From positions 495,609 to 559,608 of the forward strand of contig NZ_JABBWV010000004.1 of the NCBI RefSeq assembly GCF_012999535.1: a DNA stretch of 64,000 nucleotides. Direction: 5' to 3'. Made by a program: the position numbers and the translations under genes. Under the pieces are notes generated by a model. The model ran no database searches, was not told where the DNA came from, and saw nothing but the letters and a program-made list of their open reading frames with translations. Positions 1-7,575 of the stretch are shown here, piece by piece; the stretch's first letter is position 1; each line of letters starts with the position of its first letter. The stretch comes from Microbispora sp. H11081. Lineage in GTDB: Bacteria > Actinomycetota > Actinomycetes > Streptosporangiales > Streptosporangiaceae.

Positions 1-1
1 G

Positions 2-259
2 CGGCACGGCCTCGTCCAGCCGGGCGGCGCGGCCCTCCTGCAGCTCGGCAAGGCGGCGGGCCAGTCGGCCGACGCCAAGGAGCAGGCGCAGCGGGCGCTC
101 GCCGACGACCCAGAGCCCGGCTGGGCGGACGAGCTGGTCAAGACGGTGGCGACCGGCATGTCCGCAGGAGTGTTCGTCGCCACGGTCAACGACGGCTGCC
201 GCACCTGCGCCGCCAAGATCGCCTGCCCGGTGAACGACAACGGAGGACAGGTGTGCTGA
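2..259 (+). CDS. adnA: AdnA helicase-nuclease subunit, C-terminal end (partial)
   Basis: The open frame enters from the left edge and stops at 257-259; only about 85 residues are visible. The end carries the cysteine pattern GCRTCAAKIACPV, which is the usual C-terminal iron-sulfur signature of the RecB-like nuclease domain of actinobacterial AdnA/AddB-type proteins. The next gene starts inside this one (GTG at 253), so the two are translationally coupled, as expected for the AdnA-AdnB heterodimer that resects DNA double-strand breaks. The identification rests on this tail plus the adnB neighbour; the helicase part lies outside the window. Confidence 0.75.
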   Translation, partial: RHGLVQPGGAALLQLGKAAGQSADAKEQAQRALADDPEPGWADELVKTVATGMSAGVFVATVNDGCRTCAAKIACPVNDNGGQVC

Positions 260-3200
260 CGCCGGGTGAGCTGGCGGGCCGGCTCGACATCCTCCCGCCC
301 ACCCCCGAGCAGGCGGCCGTCATCGAGGCGCCGCCTGAGCCGATGGTGGTCGTGGCGGGGGCGGGGTCCGGCAAGAGCGAGACGATGGCCGGGCGGGTGA
401 TCTGGCTGGTCGCCAACGGCCTGGCCAGGCCCGAGCAGATCCTCGGCCTCACCTTCACCCGCAAGGCCGCCGCCGAGCTGGCCGAGCGGGTGCGCCGGCG
501 GCTGGCCGGGCTGGCGGCCGCCGGGCTGGTCGAGCCCGAGCTGCTCGACTCCGAGCCGACGGTGTCCACCTACCACGCGTACGCCGCCCGGCTGGTGACC
601 GACCACGCGCTGCGGGAAGGGCTGGAGCCCACCATGCGGCTGGTGACGCCCGCAGTCGCCTGGCAGATGGCGGCCCGGGTGGTCGGCCAGTACGACGGCC
701 CGATGGACCGGGTGGACCTCTCCCCGCCGAGCGTCACGGCCGCCGTGCTGGATCTGGCCGGCGAGCTGGCCGAGCACCTGCGCGAACCGGCCGACGTACG
801 CGAGATCGGCGACTGGCTGCGCGAGCGCCTGGCCTCGCTCACCGGGCGGATCGTGAAGGACCAGCGCAAGCCGGTCGAGACCCAGGCCGTCCGTGAGCAA
901 CTGCTGCCGATGGTCGAGGCGTACGAACGGCTCAAGCGCAGACGTGAGGTCATCGACTACGGCGACCAGATGGCGCTGGCGGCCCGGATCGCCTCCCGGC
1001 ATCCGGAGGTCGGCGCGTCAGAGCGGTCCCGGTTCTCGGTCGTGCTGCTCGACGAGTATCAGGACACCAGCCACGCCCAGCTCGTGCTGCTGCGTTCGCT
1101 GTACGGCGGGGGCCACCCGGTCACGGCGGTCGGCGACCCCTGCCAGTCGATCTACGGCTGGCGTGGCGCGTCGGCGGGCAACCTGTCCCGGTTCCCCCAG
1201 GACTTCCCGGCGGCGTCCGGAGCCCCCGCGCAGGTGCGCAGGCTGTCGGTCAGCTTCCGCAACGGGGAGCACGTGCTCGGTGTCGCGGCCCGGATCCAGG
1301 CGCCCCTGCGCCGGGAGGCCCGTGAGGTGCCGGTGCTGGTGCCCGGCGGCAACCGGGTGGGCCGGGGGCGCGTGTTGTGCGCCTTCCACGAGACGGCCGA
1401 CGACGAGGCCGAGTGGATCGCCGAAGGGCTGGCCGGCATGCTCGACGGCGAGGGCGCCCCGGACGGCCTGCCCTGGGGTGAGGGCGAGCGGGCCAGGCGC
1501 GGCCCCGCCCTGCAGCCGCAGGACGTCGCGATCCTCGCCCGCAAGCGGTCGCAGTTCCCGGCGCTGCGGCGCGCGCTGGAGGCGAGGGGCGTCCCTGTGG
1601 AGGTCGTCGGGCTCGGCGGGCTGCTGACGGTGCCCGAGGTGGCCGACATCGTGGCGACCCTGCGCGTGCTGTACGACCCGACCGCGGGGGACGCGCTGGT
1701 CCGGCTGCTCGCCGGGCCCCGCTGGCGGATCGGCCCCGCCGACCTGAAGGTGCTCGGCGACCTGGCCCGCGAGCTCAACAAGGAGATCAGAGCCGCGAGG
1801 GGAGGGCCACGGCCCGCGGACCCGCTGGACCAGGTCGTCACCGACCTCGCCGAGGAGCGCGGCAGCCTCATCGACGCGCTCGACGAGCTGTCCGACCGGC
1901 CCGACTGGCTGGAGCGGTTCTCCCCGCTCGCGCGGGTGCGGCTGCCGGCGGTCGCCAGAGAGCTGCGCCAGACGCGCGCTCACGCGGGACAGCCGCTGCC
2001 CGATCTGATCAGCGAGATCGAACGCCGGCTCGGCCTCGACGTGGAGGTCGCCGCGAGGGGCGGCAGCCCGCTGGCCGCCCGCGCCGATCTCGACGCATTC
2101 CTCGACGCCGCCTCCCGGTTCGCCGGCGACTCTGAGGACCCGACGCTGGGCGCGTTCCTCGCGTACCTCAAGGCGGCGGAGACGGAGGAGTTCGGGCTGG
2201 AGGCAGGACGCGTCGGCGACAGCAACACCGTGAAGCTGATGACCGTCCACGCGTCGAAAGGGCTGGAGTGGCCGGTCGTGGTGGTGCCCGGCCTGTCGCA
2301 GCTCACCTCGCAGAAGGGCGGGCTGATCAAGGGCAGCGTCTTCCCCGCGACCCCGGTCACCAACTCCCGGTGGACGGAGAACGCGCGCAAGCTGCCGTAC
2401 CCGCTGCGGGGGGACGCCGCGGACCTGCCGGAGCTGGCCGGGCTGGACCGGGAGGCGGTGGGCGCGTTCGAGGAGCGCTGCCGCGACCGCGACCTCATGG
2501 AGGAGCGGCGGCTGGCGTACGTCGCGGTCACGAGGGCGCATTATCTGCTGATCGCCTCCGGCTACCGCTGGGGCACCTCGTCCCGCCCGCTGGAGCCGTC
2601 GCAGTTCCTGCGGGAGATCCGCGAGTCGGGCGCCCGCGTCGTGCGCTGGGCCGAGGATTCGGAGAGCGAGGAGAATCCGCTGCTCGCCGAGCCGCCCGTG
2701 GCCGAGTGGCCGTCCGTCACGGTGCGCGACGCGGTCCTCGACGGCGCCCGCCTCGTGGAGGAGGCGATGATGGGCGACACCCCGCCCCCGCAGGCCGGTG
2801 ACCAGGCGCTCGTCCGGGACTGGGAACGGGAGCGGATGCGGGCCTGGGCGCGCGACACCGACCTGCTGCTGCGTGAGCGGGAGACGAACCGGCGGCGGGC
2901 CGGGGCGGTCGTGGAGCTGCCGTCGCGGCTGTCGGTGTCGTCGCTGGTCACGCTGGCGCAGGATCCGGCGGCGTTCGCCCGGCAGGTGCGGCGGCCGCTG
3001 CCGCGCAAGCCCGCTCCGCTGGCCCGCAGGGGCACCACCTTCCACCGGTGGCTGGAGTCGCGCTGGGGCCAGCAGCGCCTGATCGACGACCTTGAGCTGC
3101 CGGGGGCCGCCGACGAGATGTCGGAGACCGACGTGCAGCTCGCCGAACTGCAGGAGCGGTTCGAGGAGAGCGAGTGGGCCACGCGTGAACCGGTCGACCT

Positions 3201-3510
3201 GGAGGTCCCGTTCGAGACGATGATCGGCGACCGCCTGCTGCGCGGGCGGATGGACGCGGTCTTCCGGGAGGGCGACGGCTACGTGGTGGTCGACTGGAAG
3301 ACCGGTGAACGGCCGCAGGGCAGGGCAGCGGAGACCGCCTCGGTCCAGCTCGCGGCATACCGGGTGGCCTGGGCCGCGCTGGCCGGGGTGCCGCTGGAGA
3401 AGGTCGGCGCGGCCTTCCACTACGTACGCTCGAACGAGACCGCCCGTCCCGTGGACCTCCTCGACACGGACGGTCTCACCGCGCTCATTCGGCGGGTTCC
3501 CGAGGACTGA
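253..3510 (+). CDS. adnB: AdnB, ATP-dependent helicase-nuclease subunit
   Basis: This 1085-residue UvrD/Rep-type (SF1A) helicase has a C-terminal RecB-like nuclease. Visible motifs in order: Walker A AGAGSGKSE (Lys41), LTFTRKAAAEL (Ia), LLDEYQDTSHAQ (267-276, with Tyr where most UvrD proteins have Phe), GDPCQSIYGWRGAS, VHASKGLEWPVV, YVAVTRAH, then the nuclease signature RMDAVF (Asp1001) and VVDWKTG (Asp1014, Lys1016). Length is close to mycobacterial AdnB. With AdnA it forms the double-strand-break resection motor of Actinobacteria. The GTG start at 253 overlaps the upstream stop. Its 3' end overlaps the oppositely transcribed Uma2 gene by 26 bases. Its last 171 bases are duplicated at 11822-11991. 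Confidence 0.92.
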   Translation: MLTPGELAGRLDILPPTPEQAAVIEAPPEPMVVVAGAGSGKSETMAGRVIWLVANGLARPEQILGLTFTRKAAAELAERVRRRLAGLAAAGLVEPELLDSEPTVSTYHAYAARLVTDHALREGLEPTMRLVTPAVAWQMAARVVGQYDGPMDRVDLSPPSVTAAVLDLAGELAEHLREPADVREIGDWLRERLASLTGRIVKDQRKPVETQAVREQLLPMVEAYERLKRRREVIDYGDQMALAARIASRHPEVGASERSRFSVVLLDEYQDTSHAQLVLLRSLYGGGHPVTAVGDPCQSIYGWRGASAGNLSRFPQDFPAASGAPAQVRRLSVSFRNGEHVLGVAARIQAPLRREAREVPVLVPGGNRVGRGRVLCAFHETADDEAEWIAEGLAGMLDGEGAPDGLPWGEGERARRGPALQPQDVAILARKRSQFPALRRALEARGVPVEVVGLGGLLTVPEVADIVATLRVLYDPTAGDALVRLLAGPRWRIGPADLKVLGDLARELNKEIRAARGGPRPADPLDQVVTDLAEERGSLIDALDELSDRPDWLERFSPLARVRLPAVARELRQTRAHAGQPLPDLISEIERRLGLDVEVAARGGSPLAARADLDAFLDAASRFAGDSEDPTLGAFLAYLKAAETEEFGLEAGRVGDSNTVKLMTVHASKGLEWPVVVVPGLSQLTSQKGGLIKGSVFPATPVTNSRWTENARKLPYPLRGDAADLPELAGLDREAVGAFEERCRDRDLMEERRLAYVAVTRAHYLLIASGYRWGTSSRPLEPSQFLREIRESGARVVRWAEDSESEENPLLAEPPVAEWPSVTVRDAVLDGARLVEEAMMGDTPPPQAGDQALVRDWERERMRAWARDTDLLLRERETNRRRAGAVVELPSRLSVSSLVTLAQDPAAFARQVRRPLPRKPAPLARRGTTFHRWLESRWGQQRLIDDLELPGAADEMSETDVQLAELQERFEESEWATREPVDLEVPFETMIGDRLLRGRMDAVFREGDGYVVVDWKTGERPQGRAAETASVQLAAYRVAWAALAGVPLEKVGAAFHYVRSNETARPVDLLDTDGLTALIRRVPED

Positions 3511-4419
3511 CCGCCTGGTCGAAGAGCGCGCTCGTCTCGATCTTGATCCCGAAGGGCTCTGGCAGTTCCAGGACCGCGCCCTCCTCGACGGTGACGATCC
3601 GCTGGTACGCCTGCCGGCGGTAGTCGAAGGGCTCCAGATCGGAGAGAGGATCGCTCATCAGCGTCACTCTGCGCGGAGATGCCACGGGGTCCACGATCAG
3701 GTACAGCGGCACGCCCGCCCGCGCGTAGTCGAGCGGCTTCTCCTTCCAGTCGACCCTGTACGTCCCGGGCGAGCACACCTCCACGACCAGCAGGAGGCTG
3801 CGCCCGTGAGCGCGCATCTCGTCGAAGGCTTCGACCTCGTCCGGCACGACCATGAGGTCCGGCAGTCGAAGGTCGGGCTGCGGCGGTATGTGCACTCCCC
3901 AGCCGTAGAAGAACCGCCAGCGGTTGGGCAGCTTCAAGGCATACAGCAGGTTGGAGAGCCGGTCGAGGATGTCGGCGTGCTGCATGGTTGCTGGGGGGCT
4001 CAAGACGACCTGCCCGTTATGGATCTCCGCTCGGTACCCGGCCTCGTTGAGTTCCAGGCAGAAGCGCAGCAGCTGGTCCTCGAGACTTTCGGGCTTCCTG
4101 GCCTCTGAGGGCTCGTGTTCGTCCGAGACGACATCGTCGGGGACGGGGTCGTCCTGCTTGCGCGGGACAGGGCGATCGTGCCTGCCGCGCTTGGTCGGCT
4201 TCGTGAGGGCCATGGCGCCATCCTCTCCTGCTCCTCCATGTGATGGTACGGACCGTCTCTGGATCGGCACGGAAAGTAACAGCGGAGTGGAGGGAGGGCG
4301 ATTCTTCGGAAGGGCAACGAGGTGAAGGAAAGCCCTACCGGGAGGGGGAAAACCGGCTCCGCGAATCGGTCCTTAATGGCACATCCGTCGCAAATGTCCC
4401 GCGACAGGCTCTAAATTCC
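3340..4419. repeat. Long direct repeat, copy 1 (adnB end + uma2 + upstream flank)
   Basis: About 1.08 kb that recurs in the same orientation at 11822-12910. It contains the last 171 bases of adnB, all of the minus-strand Uma2 gene and about 200 bases upstream of it. Similarity is near-identical at both ends and lower inside uma2. It stops at aattcc (4414-4419); the second copy stops at aattc (12910). See 11822-12910. Confidence 0.9.
3485..4213 (-). CDS. Uma2-family (DUF820) putative nuclease, copy A
   Basis: Uma2-family protein of 242 residues with the PD-(D/E)XK-like core. Visible elements: PDLMVVPDEVEAFDEM, then LLLVVEVCSPGTY, then KPLDYARAGVPLYLIVDP. Members of this family are common in cyanobacteria and actinobacteria; their biological role is mostly unknown. 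The N-terminus is basic (MALTKPTKRGRHDRPVPRK). The ATG at 4213 is preferred because AGGAGAGG lies about eight bases upstream; an in-frame extension to 4270 lacks such a site. Its stop overlaps the adnB stop tail to tail. A diverged paralog lies at 11966-12703; N-terminus, C-terminus and upstream DNA are nearly identical while the middle has drifted. Confidence 0.8.
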   Translation of the reverse strand: MALTKPTKRGRHDRPVPRKQDDPVPDDVVSDEHEPSEARKPESLEDQLLRFCLELNEAGYRAEIHNGQVVLSPPATMQHADILDRLSNLLYALKLPNRWRFFYGWGVHIPPQPDLRLPDLMVVPDEVEAFDEMRAHGRSLLLVVEVCSPGTYRVDWKEKPLDYARAGVPLYLIVDPVASPRRVTLMSDPLSDLEPFDYRRQAYQRIVTVEEGAVLELPEPFGIKIETSALFDQAVSPREPAE

Positions 4420-4428
4420 GCCGTGCGT

Positions 4429-4704
4429 CCCGTCGCCGGCGATGAAGTGATCGGTGAACCTTGGCCGTTGGGCCACGTGACACGGCTTGTTGCGTGGTCG
4501 TCGGGTCCGCTGTCGGCCGTTTGTGTTCGTCCCATAAGCCGCCTACGTGGCGCAAATCCCGCCCCGGTCAGTACGACCTGATCTTGGTCCTGAACCAACC
4601 CGATTCACGGATGCCGCAGCGCCATGTTGAGGCGTTCGTAACCCGTGTTGCGCGTGATCGCCCGTTCACTGCGAGTTAACGGCGCCGAGCTGTGCGTGAA
4701 ACAT
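4429..4704. repeat. 250-base direct repeat, copy 1
   Basis: Starts at cccgtcgccggcgatg and ends near cgtgaaacatc. The stretch 4599-4680 is identical over 82 bases to 4971-5052; the left half has scattered differences. Copy 2 lies directly upstream of the 5119 gene. Around 4735-4760 there is a weak echo (tctcccgcgcggcc) of the first codons of that gene, so copy 1 may be a relic of a duplicated promoter plus gene start. Confidence 0.85.
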
Positions 4705-4802
4705 CATCACGCTCGTATTCCAGTTCAGCGCGATCTTTCTCCCGCGCGGCCTTTGGCGTCTCATGAGTGGTGAAGGGTGCCGGTGCGTGTCACGTCATGC
4801 GC

Positions 4803-5076
4803 CCCGTCGCCGGCGATGGAGTATTCGGTAAACCCTGCCCGTTGGGCCAGGTGACACGGTTTGTTGCGGGGTGGTGGCGTCCGCTGTCGGCCGTTTGTAT
4901 TTGTCCATAAGCCGCCTGAGTGGCGCAATTCCGCTCCGGTCGGTTCGACCTGATTTTGGTCCTGAACCGACCCGATTCACGGATGCCGCAGCGCCATGTT
5001 GAGGCGTTCGTAACCCGTGTTGCGCGTGATCGCCCGTTCACTGCGAGTTAACTGCCCCTAGCCGCGCGTGAAACAT
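4803..5076. repeat. 250-base direct repeat, copy 2
   Basis: Second copy of the repeat at 4429-4704, offset about 372 bases. It ends about 40 bases before the start codon of the cupredoxin/beta-propeller gene and so probably contains that gene's promoter. The two copies are direct, not inverted, and no transposase is nearby. Confidence 0.85.
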
Positions 5077-5118
5077 CCGGCTGGCGTCATCGATCTCACC
5101 CCACCTCAGGAGGAGTGC

Positions 5119-7428
5119 ATGCATTCTCCCCCACGCGGCTTTCTCGCCGCCCGACGCCGGGCCAGTCGGCGACGACTGGCTTGGCTGCTGACCCCCATCC
5201 TGGCTTTGGTAACAATCGGGGTCAGTCCTACCTCATCCCAGGCGCTTCCGATCGGTGTAGGAACGCCGGTGCAATTCACGCTCACCGACGACCAGGGTGC
5301 GTGGTTCGACACCGGTGCGACGCTGTTCGGCACGCGGTCGCTCGGCGTCGCCGTGACGCCGCGGACCAAGCTCGCGTCGCTGCCGCTGGACACCGACACG
5401 CTGCTCAACGGCGATCTCGGCGGCGGCCTGCTCAACCTGCCGCTGCTCAACGGCACCGCACCGCTGATCGGCAGCCTCGGTGTGAACGTCAACAGCCTGC
5501 TCAACCTCGACCAGCTCAACTCCGCGGTCGACGCGGCAGGCGGCTTGCTCGGATTCCTGAACCCGACGATCCAGCGTGCCAAGACGCAGATCAACCAGCT
5601 CAGCCAGCAACTGTTGACGACGCCGGGCAGCAGCGCCGTCCCGCTCGGCAGCCTGCCCGTGGGGCTCGACCTGATGCGCACGCTCAAGGAGGTCGCCGCG
5701 CTGGCGCCCGCGGACCTGAGCCTCGCGCCGAAGGCGAAGTTCACGGTGGCGGCACCGGCGGCCGCCTCGGCCCACTCGGTGACCAGCCTGATCTGGCCGG
5801 TCGGCGCGCAGCCGCTCGACCAGAACAGTGCGTTCATCGGCAACGCCGAGACCAGCCTGACCGAACCGGGCCTGTACGCGTGGGTCTGCAAGATCCACCC
5901 GTACATGCTCGGCGCTGTGGTCGTGGACGACCCGCTCACGCCCGGCCTGGACTTCGGCAAGAAGCTCAACGTCAACGTCAAGGGCGGAATCGTCGTGCCC
6001 AGCTCGGCCGACGTGGTGCAGGAGCTCGTGCAGAAGTTCTTCCGGATCACCACGCCCGACAACTGGCAGGTCTTCAGCAACACGCAGACCAAGAACTGGA
6101 ACCCCTACTACCCGCCCGCGCCGATCCTGCAGTACGACGCGAACGAGCAGCCGGTGATCATTCCGAGCCTCGACGCGTACTACAACAGCAAGTTCAACGA
6201 GGGCGTCACGCTGCCGGCGCTGACCCAGCGGCCGAGCGTGCCCGGCGTCGGTGAGCTCTGGGTCGACACCCAGATGGAGCAGTACGCCGGCAAGGTCAAG
6301 TCCGGCGCGGCGACCAAGGTCGACGTGCAGAACTGGACCGTAGCCCGGAAGGTGGCGCTACCACAGATCAACCTCAACAACCCGCACAACATGTGGTCGG
6401 ACCGCGACGGAAAGTACATCTATCAGACGGAATGGTTCTCCGACCGCCTGACCGTGTTCGACCGGACCACGGGGAAGCTCGTGCGAACTATCCAGGTCGG
6501 CCCGGACCCATCCCATGTGATGACCCGGACCGACACCGACCAGATCCACGTCGCCATCAACGCCGGCAACGCGGTGGTCGAACTGAGTCCGGGTGCCACG
6601 CAGATCGACAGACGCATCCTGGTGCAGGGTCCCGGCAAGACACCGGCCCACCCGCACGCCCACTGGATGAGCGCCGATGCGCGCACCATGGTCACGCCGA
6701 ACGTCAACCACAACAACTCGACGATCGTCGACGTGCCGTCGGGCTCGATCCAGGAGGCGCAGACCGAGCAGCTGCCCATCGCGACCGGCATGATGCCGGA
6801 CTCCTCGAAGTACTACGTGGCCAACTTCCTCGGCCAGAGCGTCTCCTGCATCTCACTGGACGGGGCGGCGTGCCGCAGCGACAGCGGAACGAACGTCGGC
6901 TACAAGGCCATCAACTTGTGGGCGAACTACGACATGGTGACCGGAGCGACGACCGGGAGCTTCGGCGGCCTGCCGATCCAGATCCCGGTGAGCCCTGACG
7001 GCAACGCGGTGTTCGTGGCGAACACGCTCACGAGCAACATCGCCGTCATCGACCCCAAGACCGACAAGGTCATCAAGTACCTGCCGTGCGACTCCGGCTG
7101 TCACGGCATCAACTTCGGGGCCAAGCGCGGCGGCGGCTACTACGCCTACGTGTCGAGCAAGTTCGCCAACACCCTCGCCGTGATCGACCCCGACCCCAAC
7201 GGCGACGGCAACCCCGCCGACGCCGCGATCGTCGGCAAGATGGTTCTCGACTCGGCCGCGGGCACCGTCGCGGATGACGTCGTGACCGGCTACAACGGCA
7301 TGGGCGGGCAGGGCGTCCTCCCCTACCCGATCGTCTACAACGGCTGGGTGCAGAACGCCACGCCGGAGATGGCGAACCAGCTCACGTGTGCTCAGCTCAA
7401 CCCCATCAACCCGGGGGTCTGCCAGTAA
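5119..7428 (+). CDS. Secreted cupredoxin and YVTN beta-propeller protein
   Basis: Exported protein of 769 residues. The start at 5119 follows AGGAGGAG. It has an Arg-rich n-region and hydrophobic core (LAWLLTPILALVTIGV), with probable cleavage near SSQA. A Leu/Asn-rich stretch (about 75-180) precedes a plastocyanin-like type 1 copper site: His219, then Cys257, His260 and Met263 in VCKIHPYM. From about residue 410 there are propeller blades of YVTN type: YIYQTEWFSDRLTVFDRTTG, VFVANTLTSNIAVIDPKTDK, YVSSKFANTLAVIDPDPNGDG. His-rich patches (PAHPHAHW, NVNHNN) could be further metal ligands. The architecture suggests an extracytoplasmic electron carrier or copper oxidoreductase working with the next gene; substrate unknown. 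It heads a copper gene set and is followed by a strong hairpin. Confidence 0.75.
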   Translation: MHSPPRGFLAARRRASRRRLAWLLTPILALVTIGVSPTSSQALPIGVGTPVQFTLTDDQGAWFDTGATLFGTRSLGVAVTPRTKLASLPLDTDTLLNGDLGGGLLNLPLLNGTAPLIGSLGVNVNSLLNLDQLNSAVDAAGGLLGFLNPTIQRAKTQINQLSQQLLTTPGSSAVPLGSLPVGLDLMRTLKEVAALAPADLSLAPKAKFTVAAPAAASAHSVTSLIWPVGAQPLDQNSAFIGNAETSLTEPGLYAWVCKIHPYMLGAVVVDDPLTPGLDFGKKLNVNVKGGIVVPSSADVVQELVQKFFRITTPDNWQVFSNTQTKNWNPYYPPAPILQYDANEQPVIIPSLDAYYNSKFNEGVTLPALTQRPSVPGVGELWVDTQMEQYAGKVKSGAATKVDVQNWTVARKVALPQINLNNPHNMWSDRDGKYIYQTEWFSDRLTVFDRTTGKLVRTIQVGPDPSHVMTRTDTDQIHVAINAGNAVVELSPGATQIDRRILVQGPGKTPAHPHAHWMSADARTMVTPNVNHNNSTIVDVPSGSIQEAQTEQLPIATGMMPDSSKYYVANFLGQSVSCISLDGAACRSDSGTNVGYKAINLWANYDMVTGATTGSFGGLPIQIPVSPDGNAVFVANTLTSNIAVIDPKTDKVIKYLPCDSGCHGINFGAKRGGGYYAYVSSKFANTLAVIDPDPNGDGNPADAAIVGKMVLDSAAGTVADDVVTGYNGMGGQGVLPYPIVYNGWVQNATPEMANQLTCAQLNPINPGVCQ

Positions 7429-7445
7429 CTGCGGGCCCGCGCGGC

Positions 7446-7480
7446 GGGGGAGGGACCGTAAAGCGGACGGTCCCTCCCCC
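7446..7480 (+). terminator. Perfect 14-bp hairpin after the propeller gene
   Basis: The stem gggggagggaccgt (7446-7459) pairs perfectly with 7467-7480 around a 7-base loop, 18 bases after the stop codon. There is no U-tract, which is common for actinobacterial terminators. It probably separates the transcript from the oxidase gene at 7576. Confidence 0.6.
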
Positions 7481-7575
7481 TGATCAGGGCCCCCCATCGC
7501 GCACCACCCACGCCGGTCCATTCGGCCGCCGAGACGTGGGCGCGTGCATTCCACAGTAGACGAGGAAGTACACCC

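Larger units (their letters stand above)
4214..5118. other. Intergenic region with duplicated promoter-like DNA
   Basis: About 900 bases without a convincing gene. Bases 4214-4419 are the upstream flank of uma2, shared with 12704-12910. From 4420 the DNA has no match to the second copy, so this is the left boundary of the copper cassette. The rest is taken up by a 250-base direct repeat (4429-4704 and 4803-5076). Short open frames here look like chance. Confidence 0.6.

Noticed and set aside
1018..3420. 800-codon open frame on the minus strand opposite adnB
   Set aside because: It is a GC-rich antisense shadow of adnB, with Arg/Pro/His-rich composition and no domain.
4461..5041. Small open frames of 60-83 codons in the repeat region
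   Set aside because: They lack ribosome sites and family resemblance, and they are not preserved between the two repeat copies.
4429..5076. Insertion-sequence ends
   Set aside because: The repeats are direct, there are no inverted ends and no transposase is present in or near the cassette.
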